Positions 1-8,384 of a stretch of DNA of 64,000 bases are shown here, piece by piece. The translations under genes were made by a program, and so were the position numbers. Below the pieces are notes generated by a model. It had not been told where the DNA came from. It was given only the letters and a program-made list of their open reading frames with translations, and searched no databases. Positions within the stretch are counted from its first letter, which is position 1, and each line of letters begins with the position of its first letter. This DNA is from Bacteroides ndongoniae (lineage in GTDB: Bacteria; Bacteroidota; Bacteroidia; Bacteroidales; Bacteroidaceae): contig NZ_FNVV01000013.1 in assembly GCF_900108345.1 (NCBI RefSeq), forward strand, positions 1,214,944-1,278,943. The letters run 5' to 3'.

Positions 1-431
1 TAACTGCGGCCTATACGAAATGGGTCAGACAGGATGAGATTACTGATACGTTGAAGCAACAGGTTGGTCTGATGGCACGCAAAGGAATAAAATATGTTCC
101 ATCTTCGGTTGACATGATGTTACCTGTTGATATTTATACGGAGAAAACGGTAGAAGTACCTTTACGGGGTGTTAACTTCCCGGCCGACAAGGTGCTGCGG
201 GCTTTTCCTTCGAAAGTACAAGTCACTTTTCAGGTAGGACTAAGCCGCTTCAGGAAGATTACAGCTGATGATTTTCATATTCGTGTATCGTATGAAGAAC
301 TGCTGCTGTTGGGTTCGGACAAGTATAAAGTGAAGTTGGGACATGTGCCGGAAGGAGTCACGCAAGTACGTATCCATCCGGAGCAGGTAGACTTTTTGAT
401 AGAGCAAATACCATCGGATTATGGCAATTAA
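1..431 (+). CDS. YbbR-like domain protein, C-terminal part (5' end outside window)
   Basis: The frame is open from base 3 to the TAA at 429-431, so the gene begins upstream of the window; the ATG-less N-terminus is missing. The visible ~142 residues show the beta-rich repeat pattern of YbbR-type proteins (alternating Val/Pro/Gly segments such as [20 protein letters not shown]). YbbR/CdaR proteins in other phyla are membrane-anchored regulators of cyclic-di-AMP synthase; in Bacteroides the role is not established, so this is family inference. It overlaps the start of coaE by 11 bp, indicating co-transcription. Confidence 0.78.
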   Translation, partial: TAAYTKWVRQDEITDTLKQQVGLMARKGIKYVPSSVDMMLPVDIYTEKTVEVPLRGVNFPADKVLRAFPSKVQVTFQVGLSRFRKITADDFHIRVSYEELLLLGSDKYKVKLGHVPEGVTQVRIHPEQVDFLIEQIPSDYGN

Positions 432-999
432 GATAGGAATAACGGGGGGAATAGGCAGTGGAAAAAGTGTTGTGTCCCGTTTACTCGAAGTGATGGGAGT
501 GCCTGTTTATATCTCTGATGTTGAAACAAAGAAACTGATGCTGACGGACGGAGAAATACGTCGGAAGCTGGTAGATTTGCTGGGCGACGAAGTGTATGCA
601 GGTGGTGTTTTGAACAAGCCGATGCTGGCTTCGTATCTTTTTGCTTCGGAGCAACATGCACGTGAGGTCAATGCAATTGTCCATCCGCAGGTGAAGAAGG
701 ATTTCCGCCGATGGGTGCAGGAACACGAAAAGTTTCCTTTGGTAGGTATCGAATCGGCCATTCTGATAGAGGCTGGTTTTACAGCCGAAGTGGACAAAGT
801 ACTGATGGTATATGCGCCTCGTGAGGTACGTATAGCGCGTGCGATAGAACGTGACAGTTCGTCGCGCAAATTGATTGAACAGCGCATCCGTAGTCAGATG
901 GATGACGAGGTGAAACGCCGTCAGGCCGATTTTGTGATAGTGAACGACGGTGAGAAAACTTTGATACCACAAGTCCGGGAATTGCTTGCATCGTTGTAG
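421..999 (+). CDS. coaE: Dephospho-CoA kinase
   Basis: Catalyses the last step of coenzyme A synthesis, phosphorylating the 3'-hydroxyl of dephospho-CoA with ATP in the cytoplasm. The 192-residue length is normal for the family. A P-loop [11 protein letters not shown] lies at residues 7-17, followed by the family's [11 protein letters not shown] segment (Asp that binds the substrate) and the C-terminal DFVIVNDG motif typical of CoaE. The ATG at 421 overlaps the end of the YbbR-like gene by 11 bp, so the two are translationally linked. Confidence 0.96.
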   Translation: MAIKIGITGGIGSGKSVVSRLLEVMGVPVYISDVETKKLMLTDGEIRRKLVDLLGDEVYAGGVLNKPMLASYLFASEQHAREVNAIVHPQVKKDFRRWVQEHEKFPLVGIESAILIEAGFTAEVDKVLMVYAPREVRIARAIERDSSSRKLIEQRIRSQMDDEVKRRQADFVIVNDGEKTLIPQVRELLASL

Positions 1000-1070
1000 A
1001 AAAAGAAGATATGCCTTGCTTCCTGTCTTGGGTCAAAGGACGGGTGTAAGCAAAAATAAGTAACCTTATT

Positions 1071-1100
1071 TTGTATTCTCTTTAGCTTGCATTATCTTTG
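1071..1100 (+). promoter_or_regulatory. Promoter of the DUF5606-type gene
   Basis: TTG at 1071-1073, a 19-bp spacer and TATCTTTG at 1093-1100 match the Bacteroides sigma-ABfr consensus. The expected start is about 1107, giving a 40-nt leader before the ATG at 1148. Confidence 0.75.
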
Positions 1101-1147
1101 CCATCCGATTAAAATTACTATTAACTAAATAAAATAAGAATAGAGTT

Positions 1148-1576
1148 ATGTTGAAGACTATTTTGTCTATCTCTGGAAAACCAGGATTGTATAAACTTGT
1201 TTCTCAAGGAAAGAATATGCTGATTGTAGAATCAATTGTGGATAAAAAACGCTTCCCGGCTTACGGTAACGAAAAGATTATTTCGTTGGGTGATATTGCC
1301 ATGTATACGGATGCAGAAGATATTCCATTGAGAGATGTACTGGTTTCTATGAAGAAGAAAGAGAATGGTGCTGCTGTAGTTATGGATCTGAAGAAGGCTA
1401 CATCAGAGGAACTTCGTACTTATCTGGCAGAAGTATTGCCAAACTTCGACCGCGACCGTGTACATTCTTCCGATATTAAAAAGCTGATTTCCTGGTACAA
1501 TCTGCTGGTAGCAGCCGGTTTGACAGATTTCGAAGAGGTTGCAGAAGAGCAGGAAGAAGCCGCTGAAGAAAAATAA
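1148..1576 (+). CDS. DUF5606 family protein
   Basis: A 142-residue cytoplasmic protein, conserved in Bacteroidota and, as far as I recall, assigned to DUF5606; no function is known to me. It starts MLKTILSISGKPGLYKLVSQ and ends in an acidic Glu-rich tail (residues ~125-142). A middle region with KKLISWYNLL looks helical. It has its own consensus promoter and is followed by a strong terminator, so it is probably a single-gene transcript, likely well expressed. Confidence 0.85.
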   Translation: MLKTILSISGKPGLYKLVSQGKNMLIVESIVDKKRFPAYGNEKIISLGDIAMYTDAEDIPLRDVLVSMKKKENGAAVVMDLKKATSEELRTYLAEVLPNFDRDRVHSSDIKKLISWYNLLVAAGLTDFEEVAEEQEEAAEEK

Positions 1577-1602
1577 AAAGACACTACTTTGGGATTAGAT
1601 AC

Positions 1603-1667
1603 AAAAATGAGTGTATCAGAAAGTGGAACGTTCAGTTCGTGAGTTTCTGATACACTCATTTTTTTTT
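1603..1667. terminator. Bidirectional intrinsic terminator
   Basis: Near-perfect 20-bp stem (1603-1622 with 1644-1663), 21-nt loop, T-run to 1667 on the plus strand and A-run on the other side. It separates the convergent DUF5606-type and guanine deaminase genes. Confidence 0.85.
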
Positions 1668-1689
1668 GTTATCAATAGTGTTTATTTCC

Positions 1690-2157
1690 TTAATATTCCA
1701 CCTTATCTTCTTTTTTCATCCACATATCGAAGGCTTTGATGGCCTCTTCGGGCAATACTATTTCAGATGGCAATTTGCGTCGGTCTTTAGGTAATTCCAG
1801 TTCATCGTAGATGAAGGAGTCATCGAAACCGATATTCTTGGCATCTGTCTTGTTGTTTCCGTAATACATTTTATCCAAATGTGCCCAGTAGATGGCACCC
1901 AGGCACATGGGGCAGGGTTCGCAGGAGGTATAGATTTCGTATCCGCTCAGGTCGAATGTTCCGAGTTTCTCGCAAGCGGCACGTATGGCGCTTACCTCGG
2001 CGTGGGCTGTAGGGTCGCAGTTGGAAGTCACACGATTGACTCCAGTAGCTACAATCTGTCCGTCTTTGGCGATGACTGCGCCAAAAGGACCTCCACCATT
2101 TTCTACGTTTTCAACAGATAGCTCTATGGCTTTTCTCATTAATTCTTCTTTCGTCAT
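1690..2157 (-). CDS. guaD: Guanine deaminase (CDA-fold)
   Basis: Hydrolyses guanine to xanthine and ammonia in purine salvage. At 155 residues it belongs to the small cytidine-deaminase-fold type, as in Bacillus GuaD, not the large amidohydrolase type. The zinc-site motifs are HAEVSAI (His and catalytic Glu, residues ~52-58) and CEPCPMC (~81-87); GFDDSFIYDEL near residue 110 and the C-terminal aromatic residue are also typical of GuaD. A tRNA adenosine deaminase (TadA) is the main alternative but would lack the GFDDSFIY segment. It is transcribed away from clpB with 232 bp between. Confidence 0.88.
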   Translation of the reverse strand: MTKEELMRKAIELSVENVENGGGPFGAVIAKDGQIVATGVNRVTSNCDPTAHAEVSAIRAACEKLGTFDLSGYEIYTSCEPCPMCLGAIYWAHLDKMYYGNNKTDAKNIGFDDSFIYDELELPKDRRKLPSEIVLPEEAIKAFDMWMKKEDKVEY

Positions 2158-2210
2158 AGTTTTTGGCTTTTCGTTACACGAGGTAAAGATAATACTTATG
2201 TGCCATATTT

Positions 2211-2265
2211 TTCCCAGTTAGGAAAATATTTCTCTCTAACTGGGAAAAATTTTTTTCCTAACTGG
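2211..2265. repeat. CCCAGTTAG inverted repeat element, copy 1
   Basis: CCCAGTTAG (2213-2221) pairs with CTAACTGGG (2236-2244), followed by a T-run and a third partial unit CCTAACTGG (2257-2265). A closely similar element is found at 49211-49265. It lies between clpB and guaD, upstream of guaD. Confidence 0.7.
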
Positions 2266-2293
2266 ACAAAAAAATGAGCTTCCGTATCAGCAT

Positions 2294-2338
2294 AAAAAAA
2301 GCAGGTCTGCACAAATAAGTTGTGAAGATCTGCTTTTT
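2294..2338 (-). terminator. Terminator of clpB
   Basis: Stem formed by GCAGGTCTGCAC and GTGAAGATCTGC (imperfect), flanked by A- and T-runs, so it can work on both strands. Reading on the minus strand it lies about 50 nt after the clpB stop and ends in seven Ts. Confidence 0.6.
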
Positions 2339-2345
2339 ATGTGAG

Positions 2346-2383
2346 GACTTAGCCGACTGCATGTTCAGCTAAGTCTTTTTTTG
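2346..2383. terminator. Second hairpin after clpB
   Basis: GACTTAGC pairs with GCTAAGTC around a 17-nt loop; the T-run (2375-2382) is on the plus strand, so its terminator polarity is opposite to clpB. Together with the previous hairpin it forms a tandem pair just after the clpB stop codon. Confidence 0.5.
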
Positions 2384-2389
2384 TATGCT

Positions 2390-4984
2390 TTAGTTCCGGA
2401 ACAGAAGACCGTCGCCTGTGGCGTTTACGTCTACGATAATAGGACGGCTGCGGTCTACTTCCTGTGCCAGCAACTTCTTAGACAAGTCGTTGAGCAGGTA
2501 GTGCTGGATAGCACGTTTTACAGGACGGGCACCAAATTCAGGATCATATCCGGCATTTGCCAGGAAGTTGATGGCGGTGTCGGTGAGCTGTAATTCCACT
2601 CCGTTGCCTTCGAGCATTCTACGTACACTGTTGATTTGCAGTGTTACGATTTGCTTGATCTGAGGCTCGGTCAGCGGCAGGAACATGATGGTTTCGTCTA
2701 TACGGTTAAGGAATTCCGGCCGTATCGATTTCTTCAGCATGTTCATCACTTCGCGCTTGGTTTCTTCTACAATCTGTTCCTTGTTGCTGCCATTCAGCTT
2801 TTCCATCTGGCTTTGAATGTACGAACTTCCCATGTTGGACGTCATGATGATGATGGTGTTCTTGAAGTTCACCGTACGTCCTTTGTTATCGGTCAGACGT
2901 CCATCGTCGAGTACTTGCAGCAAGATGTTGAATACGTCCGGATGTGCTTTCTCGATTTCATCGAACAATACTACCGAATAAGGTTTACGCCTTACGGCTT
3001 CGGTCAGCTGACCACCTTCATCGTATCCGACGTATCCGGGAGGCGCTCCGACCAGACGGGAGACGCTGTGTTTCTCCTGATACTCGCTCATGTCGATACG
3101 GGTCATCATCGTTTCGTCGTCGAACAGAAATTCTGCCAGTGCCTTTGCCAATTCGGTTTTACCTACACCAGTCGTACCCAGGAAGAGGAACGAACCGATA
3201 GGCCGTTTGGGATCTTGCAACCCGGCACGACTACGGCGAACAGCGTCGGCAACGGCTTCGATGGCTTCATCCTGACCGATGACACGCTTGTGGAGTTCTT
3301 CTTCCAGATGGAGGAGTTTTTCCTTTTCGCTTTGCAGCATCTTGCTGACAGGTATTCCTGTCCAGCGCGATACAACGTCGGCTATGTCTTCGGCATCTAC
3401 CTCTTCTTTGATCATGGCCTTATCGCCTTGCATGGCATGCAGTTTCTGCTGGGTCTCTTCTATTTCCTTGTTCAATGCCTGAAGCTTGCCGTAACGGATT
3501 TCGGCTACTTTGCCGTAATCGCCCTCGCGTTCAGCTTTTTCGGCTTCGAATTTCAGGTTTTCGATTTCGACCTTGTTCTGCTGAATCTTGTTTACCAGCG
3601 TCTTTTCGCTTTGCCATTTGGCTTTGTACGAGCTTTCCTGTTCTTTGAGTTCGGCCAGTTCCTTACCGATTTGTTCCAGTTTGGCTTTGTCGTCCTCGCG
3701 CTTGATGGCTTCGCGCTCGATTTCCAATTGCTTTATTTTACGCGAAATTTCATCCAGCTCTTCAGGTACGGAGTCTACTTCCATACGCAGTTTGGCTGCT
3801 GCTTCATCCATCAGGTCGATGGCCTTATCGGGCAGAAAACGGTCGGTAATGTATCGGTTACTCAACTCGACTGCGGCAATGATGGCATCGTCTTTGATAC
3901 GTACGTGGTGATGGTTTTCGTAACGTTCTTTCAGTCCACGCAGAATAGAGATGGTGCTCAGCGTATCCGGTTCGTTGACCATGACGGTTTGGAATCGACG
4001 TTCCAGTGCCTTGTCCTTCTCGAAATATTTCTGATATTCGTCGAGGGTTGTAGCACCGATGCTTCGCAATTCGCCACGAGCCAGTGCAGGCTTCAGTATG
4101 TTGGCAGCATCCATAGCCCCTTCGCCTTTGCCAGCACCTACCAGTGTGTGGATTTCGTCGATGAAAAGGATGATGTTACCTTCCGACTTTTTCACTTCGT
4201 TGATAACGGCTTTTAAACGTTCCTCAAACTCACCTTTGTATTTGGCACCGGCTACCAAGGCACCCATATCCAGCGAATATACCTGCTTGTTCTTCAGGTT
4301 TTCGGGCACATCGCCACGCAGGATACGGTGGGCAAGTCCTTCCACGATAGCAGTCTTACCGGTACCCGGTTCACCTATCAGGATAGGGTTGTTTTTGGTA
4401 CGTCGGCTCAGAATCTGAAGTACACGACGAATTTCTTCGTCACGTCCGATGACAGGGTCGAGCTTTCCGCTTCGTGCAGCCTCATTCAGGTTGATGGCGT
4501 ATTTCTCCAGCGATTGATAAGTGTCTTCGCTCGATTGTGAAGTGACCTTTGAACCTTGTCGCAATTCGTTGATGGCGGTACGCAGTTCTTTTTCAGTCAT
4601 ACCGGCATCCTTCAGGATGCTGGAGGCTGTACTCTTCACTGTAAGCAAAGCCAACAGGATGGGTTCAAGCGAAACAAATTCGTCATTCATTTCCTTGGAG
4701 TAGTCCATAGCCTTTTGCAATACTTCGTTGGCTTCACGGCTCAGATAAGGTTCGCCACCCGATACTTTAGGCAATGACTCTATCTGTTTGTCGAGCACGA
4801 TTGCCAGCTGTTGTGCGTTCATGCCCAACTTCTGGAAGATGAAGTTGGTAACGTTTTCGCCTACCTTCATCACTCCCTGCAGCAGGTGTACCGGTTCGAT
4901 GGCCTGTTGCCCCCGGCGTTGTACCAGGTTTACGGCCTCTTGAACGGCTTCTTGCGCTTTGATGGTAAAGTTGTTAAAGTTCAT
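2390..4984 (-). CDS. clpB: ClpB protein-disaggregating chaperone
   Basis: Hsp104-type AAA+ ATPase that, with DnaK, pulls proteins out of aggregates; acts as a cytoplasmic hexamer. 864 residues, the usual length. Domains in order: Clp N-domain (1-~145), first AAA+ with Walker A GEPGTGKT (~205) and Walker B FIDEIHTL, the long coiled-coil middle domain that distinguishes ClpB from ClpA/C (~400-520, rich in Glu/Lys), second AAA+ with GTTGVGKT (~600) and sensor residues, and the small C-terminal domain. A good ribosome site AAAGGAG lies 9 nt before the ATG. Stress control is expected but no CIRCE repeat is present upstream. Confidence 0.98.
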   Translation of the reverse strand: MNFNNFTIKAQEAVQEAVNLVQRRGQQAIEPVHLLQGVMKVGENVTNFIFQKLGMNAQQLAIVLDKQIESLPKVSGGEPYLSREANEVLQKAMDYSKEMNDEFVSLEPILLALLTVKSTASSILKDAGMTEKELRTAINELRQGSKVTSQSSEDTYQSLEKYAINLNEAARSGKLDPVIGRDEEIRRVLQILSRRTKNNPILIGEPGTGKTAIVEGLAHRILRGDVPENLKNKQVYSLDMGALVAGAKYKGEFEERLKAVINEVKKSEGNIILFIDEIHTLVGAGKGEGAMDAANILKPALARGELRSIGATTLDEYQKYFEKDKALERRFQTVMVNEPDTLSTISILRGLKERYENHHHVRIKDDAIIAAVELSNRYITDRFLPDKAIDLMDEAAAKLRMEVDSVPEELDEISRKIKQLEIEREAIKREDDKAKLEQIGKELAELKEQESSYKAKWQSEKTLVNKIQQNKVEIENLKFEAEKAEREGDYGKVAEIRYGKLQALNKEIEETQQKLHAMQGDKAMIKEEVDAEDIADVVSRWTGIPVSKMLQSEKEKLLHLEEELHKRVIGQDEAIEAVADAVRRSRAGLQDPKRPIGSFLFLGTTGVGKTELAKALAEFLFDDETMMTRIDMSEYQEKHSVSRLVGAPPGYVGYDEGGQLTEAVRRKPYSVVLFDEIEKAHPDVFNILLQVLDDGRLTDNKGRTVNFKNTIIIMTSNMGSSYIQSQMEKLNGSNKEQIVEETKREVMNMLKKSIRPEFLNRIDETIMFLPLTEPQIKQIVTLQINSVRRMLEGNGVELQLTDTAINFLANAGYDPEFGARPVKRAIQHYLLNDLSKKLLAQEVDRSRPIIVDVNATGDGLLFRN

Positions 4985-5035
4985 ATTTTAATCTCCTTTC
5001 TTTTTTTCATCAGTTGTTTTACACCCCATATGAGG

Positions 5036-5068
5036 CAAAAGTTTTGCCAATGTCTTGTTTCGGACAAA
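5036..5068 (-). promoter_or_regulatory. Probable clpB promoter
   Basis: On the minus strand: TTTG (5065-5068), 21-bp spacer, AACTTTTG (5036-5043), one base off the TAnnTTTG consensus. It overlaps a perfect palindrome GGCAAAAGTTTTGCC (5034-5048), which could be an operator. The rest of the 305-bp gap to the next gene holds a TATATTTG box at 5248-5255 pointing to the plus-strand gene. Confidence 0.5.
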
Positions 5069-5289
5069 ATGTCATGATTTATTATTAAATCCAATGTCAA
5101 CTTGGCATAATTACTGCATTGTCGTCGTGTTTTGCTTGATATAGAGCAATTCTGTTGTTGGGCGAGGTATTGAAGCTGAGCGTGCAAATGGCGAGCTGGC
5201 ATCGGATATTCGGCAGGAAGAATGCTGCATGAGTCAAGTATATTATTTATATTTGTAGCATATTTAAGGTATTGATGTAAACATACGAA

Positions 5290-5895
5290 ATGATGGAAAA
5301 CAATAATAAGGTGAAATTTGCAGAGAATGTGATTCTGCTGGATGCAGCCTTCTTGAACGAGGTAGTGGCAGGAATCAGAACGTGGATGGAGGGAGAATTG
5401 GATAGGACATTGCCACTTCTTGATTTGCCCGGTTGGCTGAACCTGCTTGCACTGGATGCCGGGATTCGTACAGAGGGGAATGATATTCAGGTGATTCTGG
5501 TGTATGATGAACCGAATAAGAATTTGAAATGTTGTGAACCTTCTGGCTTGTCTGCTTTGGAGGGAATGGCTTGCCGGATTCCTTTGGGCGAACTATCGTT
5601 TTCGTGTGTCAATCCGGAAGGTATTACGGACTGTGGAAGCTTGTTTGTTGACCTGATGTCGTTGGCGCTTGATTCAGCCGAGGTGAAACGCCTGGTCTTA
5701 GTGCCTTATTTGCGTGCTTTTGGTGGCCGGGTGGATGAACTGCTTCATAAATATTTTAATGAGAACGATGAAGAGGCTTGCTCTAAACCGATACTTTTCA
5801 CTATGGAGCAACCTGTCAGTCCTGTGAATTATAAGTGGGATTTTGTTTCTTTCTCTTTGGCAGGAGCGTTGGGAATCAAACCGGAGGAACTGTGA
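5290..5895 (+). CDS. Uncharacterised protein upstream of lysR-type gene
   Basis: A 201-residue soluble protein that I cannot assign to a characterised family (possibly a Bacteroides-specific DUF). No signal peptide or membrane segment; five cysteines, mixed alpha/beta composition, GLSALEGMACRIPLGELSF in the middle. Its TGA (5893-5895) ends 1 nt before the ATG of the LysR-type gene, so the two were an operon and this protein may have been its functional partner. A TATATTTG -7 box at 5248-5255 is the likely promoter. Start could equally be the second Met. Confidence 0.8.
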   Translation: MMENNNKVKFAENVILLDAAFLNEVVAGIRTWMEGELDRTLPLLDLPGWLNLLALDAGIRTEGNDIQVILVYDEPNKNLKCCEPSGLSALEGMACRIPLGELSFSCVNPEGITDCGSLFVDLMSLALDSAEVKRLVLVPYLRAFGGRVDELLHKYFNENDEEACSKPILFTMEQPVSPVNYKWDFVSFSLAGALGIKPEEL

Positions 5896-6459
5896 AATGA
5901 GTGATTTCCGGTTAAAGGTCTTCCAGTCGGTAGCTAATAATCTTAGCTTTACCAAGGCTTCTCAGGAACTGTTTATCAGTCAGCCTGCCATTACCAAGCA
6001 TATTCAGGAGCTTGAGACGGCTTATCAGACACGTCTGTTCGACCGTCAGGGCAGTAAGATTTCGCTGACTCAGTCGGGACGGTTGCTGTTGAAGCATTGC
6101 GAACGGATTCTGGATGAATACAAACGCCTGGAATATGAAATGCATTTATTGCACAATGAGTATCGGGGAGAGCTTCGTCTGGGGGCCAGCAGTACCATTG
6201 CGCAGTATGTACTTCCACCGTTACTGGCCAGTTTTATTGCCAAGTTTCCTCACATCAGTCTTTCGCTTCTGAGCGGCAATTCGCGTGAGGTGGAAACGGC
6301 GTTGCAGGAGCATCGTATCGATTTGGGATTAGTGGAAGGTGTGTTTCGCTTGCCTAACCTGAAATATACCTCTTTTCTGGAAGACGAACTTGTGGCGGTA
6401 GTTCATACCCGTAGCCGTTTGTCGTTGCCCGATGAGATAACTCCCAAAGATTTGATAAA

Positions 6460-8053
6460 CCTCAAATCCGCAACCGCCCTCATAAGATGACACAGAGGTC
6501 AAAAAGGTAGCGACACTGTGGCAAAAGAGGGTGCAACGCAGCAAAAATCGCCACAAAGACGCATTAAATCCCCTTACCCCACCATGCGACTTGAGGCAAT
6601 ACGCAAAATCACGACCATAAGTTGTCGGTGTCATCCAAAGTCATTCTGGAACACATCAGCATAAGCGTTGTTGCATGAATAGATATTCAGCACATACTGC
6701 CTTGATGTCCTGACCCATTTGGCTGGCACAGAGATGAACTTGAAGACAAACGCCTTGATGCGGCTTGTTGCTTTGAGTCCGAACCTCTTCACGTCAAGCC
6801 TCGCCATGATGAATTTATAGAAGTTGCGTATGAGTGCCGTAAGCAGAAGAAACACCGTGTTTTCTCCCATGAAGGATTTTGGAAGCCTGTTCCAGCCGAA
6901 TCCGTTATTCATGTCATCGAAGATGCGTTCCTTCCCTCCACGGAGGTTATAGAATTCGACAATCTCTTTCTCGGAAGACTCGTAGTCATTTGTAAGGATG
7001 CAGCGGTAGGTGTATTCTCCTTCCCACAGGTCGAGTTCGCCGTCTATCCGCTTCTGTCTTTGAATCACAAGACGGTATGCCTTCCCTTTCCATTTCTCGA
7101 TGAGAATGGAGGCCAGCTCAAACTCAATGCCGCCCAATTCCACTTTCTTCCAACCTCTGAGGGCAAAGATGTCATTGTAGAGCGAACTGCATCGGTTGGC
7201 ACGGATATAGAAGGTCTTGCAGTGTTTAGCAATCTCTTCCACTATCTCTTCAGAACACGAGCCGCAATCAGCTCTGAAACGGTTGATCATAAGCTTGTTC
7301 TTTTCAAACCTTTCAAAGAACCTCTTCAGCGTGTCCTTCTGGTGGAAACGGACATTTGTGTTGCCGTCGCTGTTCTCAATGCCGACAATCAAGTCGCCAA
7401 TAACCGCCACGCCAGGACGGTATCCGAGAAACTTCTTGTATGTGGGTTTCGCATCAAACTTCTCAGCCTCTATGAACTGGTGGTCGAAGTCAACGTCATA
7501 CCCCTCGCCATCTTTCAGCTGCCCTGTGGACAATAGGCAATTGAGGAGCAGTGTATTCAGCATGTCTGCCGTGTTTAAGTCGTAGGTCTTGCCAGTGTCG
7601 GATGTGTAGGAAATGTTATCCTGGGTCAGTTCCTTTATGGCTCTGAGAATCGTGTCGGCACTGCATGTGCGAAGTGTCGGATGAAGCGAGAGGTGATACA
7701 TCAGATGAGTGGTGACATCCTCTATGCATGAGCCGCCACAGAAATAAACGCTCATAAGCGAACGGATGATTTCGCTGTATTGATAACCATACAGCCTACA
7801 TCTCATACCGAGGGTTGAGTCGATTACAGATGAGAGATTGGAGTCAAATTGCTCCATTATTGAAAAAATTCCTCCAAAAGGAGAGAGTTTCTCAGATTTT
7901 ATTGCTACCTTTGCCATGTCTGTCGGGTTTGATACATATTTTGATTTGCAACACTAAGATAGGTGAAAAATCTGACATGGCAAAATCCTGAGCAACTTTT
8001 TGTTGCTCAGGTACTTATAAAATAAGTTAAACTAAAATGCTGCGGAATTTAGG
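6460..8053 (-). mobile_element. IS1380-family insertion sequence, 1594 bp
   Basis: Both ends are visible. Left terminal repeat CCTCAAATCCGCA(A)C starts at 6460; the right end, read inward on the other strand, is CCTAAATTCCGCAGC ending at 8053. A direct 5-bp duplication ATAAA flanks it (6455-6459 and 8054-8058). One transposase gene on the minus strand fills it. A perfect hairpin CCTGAGCAAC/GTTGCTCAGG (7987-8011) sits between the right end and the transposase start, the usual place for a structure that blocks transcription or translation entering from outside. The element appears complete and recent. Confidence 0.93.
6631..7917 (-). CDS. IS1380-family DDE transposase
   Basis: 428 residues, full length. 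N-terminal region with GGIFSIMEQFD and the conserved CSADTILRAIKEL segment seen in Bacteroides IS1380 transposases; DDE catalytic residues likely in VDFDHQF (~D145), FRADCGSC (~D218) and the FYNLRGGKERIFDDM region carrying the catalytic Glu (~E335). It catalyses cut-and-paste transposition. The opposite orientation to the disrupted LysR gene and the upstream hairpin suggest low expression from its own weak promoter. No frameshift or stop, so it may be active. Confidence 0.93.
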   Translation of the reverse strand: MAKVAIKSEKLSPFGGIFSIMEQFDSNLSSVIDSTLGMRCRLYGYQYSEIIRSLMSVYFCGGSCIEDVTTHLMYHLSLHPTLRTCSADTILRAIKELTQDNISYTSDTGKTYDLNTADMLNTLLLNCLLSTGQLKDGEGYDVDFDHQFIEAEKFDAKPTYKKFLGYRPGVAVIGDLIVGIENSDGNTNVRFHQKDTLKRFFERFEKNKLMINRFRADCGSCSEEIVEEIAKHCKTFYIRANRCSSLYNDIFALRGWKKVELGGIEFELASILIEKWKGKAYRLVIQRQKRIDGELDLWEGEYTYRCILTNDYESSEKEIVEFYNLRGGKERIFDDMNNGFGWNRLPKSFMGENTVFLLLTALIRNFYKFIMARLDVKRFGLKATSRIKAFVFKFISVPAKWVRTSRQYVLNIYSCNNAYADVFQNDFG

Positions 8054-8384
8054 ATAAACATTCCGTTGGTGCTTCGTGAACGGGGATCGGGAACATTGGA
8101 CGTCATAGAAAGGGCTTTGCTGCAGCATGATATCAAGCTTTCGTCCTTGCAAGTGCTGATGTATCTGGGCAGTACGGAAAGCATTAAGCTTTTTCTTGAA
8201 AATTCCGATTGTATGGGAATTGTTTCTGTCCGTTCCATAAGCAAAGAGCTGGCAGCCGGCATATTTCGTGTGATAGAGATTAAAGATATGCCAATGATGC
8301 GTGCACTCAACTTTGTGGGGCTGCAGGGACAAGAAGGAGGGCTGGCACAAGTGTTCATGCAGTTTGCCGAACACTTCTGACCTT

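Larger units (their letters stand above)
5897..8380 (+). pseudogene. LysR-family regulator split by an insertion sequence
   Basis: The 5' part (5897-6454) encodes the winged helix-turn-helix (LKVFQSVANNLSFTKASQEL, residues 5-24) and the first half of the effector-binding domain. The 3' part (8054-8380) encodes the rest, from the codons after ...DLIN through VLRERGSGTLD to the C-terminus. Removing 6460-8053 plus one copy of the 5-bp duplication joins the halves in frame and gives a normal 294-residue LysR protein. Translation of the left half now runs into the element and stops at 6488-6490, leaving about 198 residues with the DNA-binding domain intact. Regulated genes are unknown; the upstream 5290-5895 gene is a candidate partner. 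Confidence 0.93.

Noticed and set aside
2636..4216. 526-codon open frame antisense to clpB
   Set aside because: It mirrors clpB codon structure, has Phe/Val-rich low-quality composition, and clpB itself is unmistakable.
4985..5060. CIRCE heat-shock element upstream of clpB
   Set aside because: No TTAGCACTC-N9-GAGTGCTAA match; only a different short palindrome.
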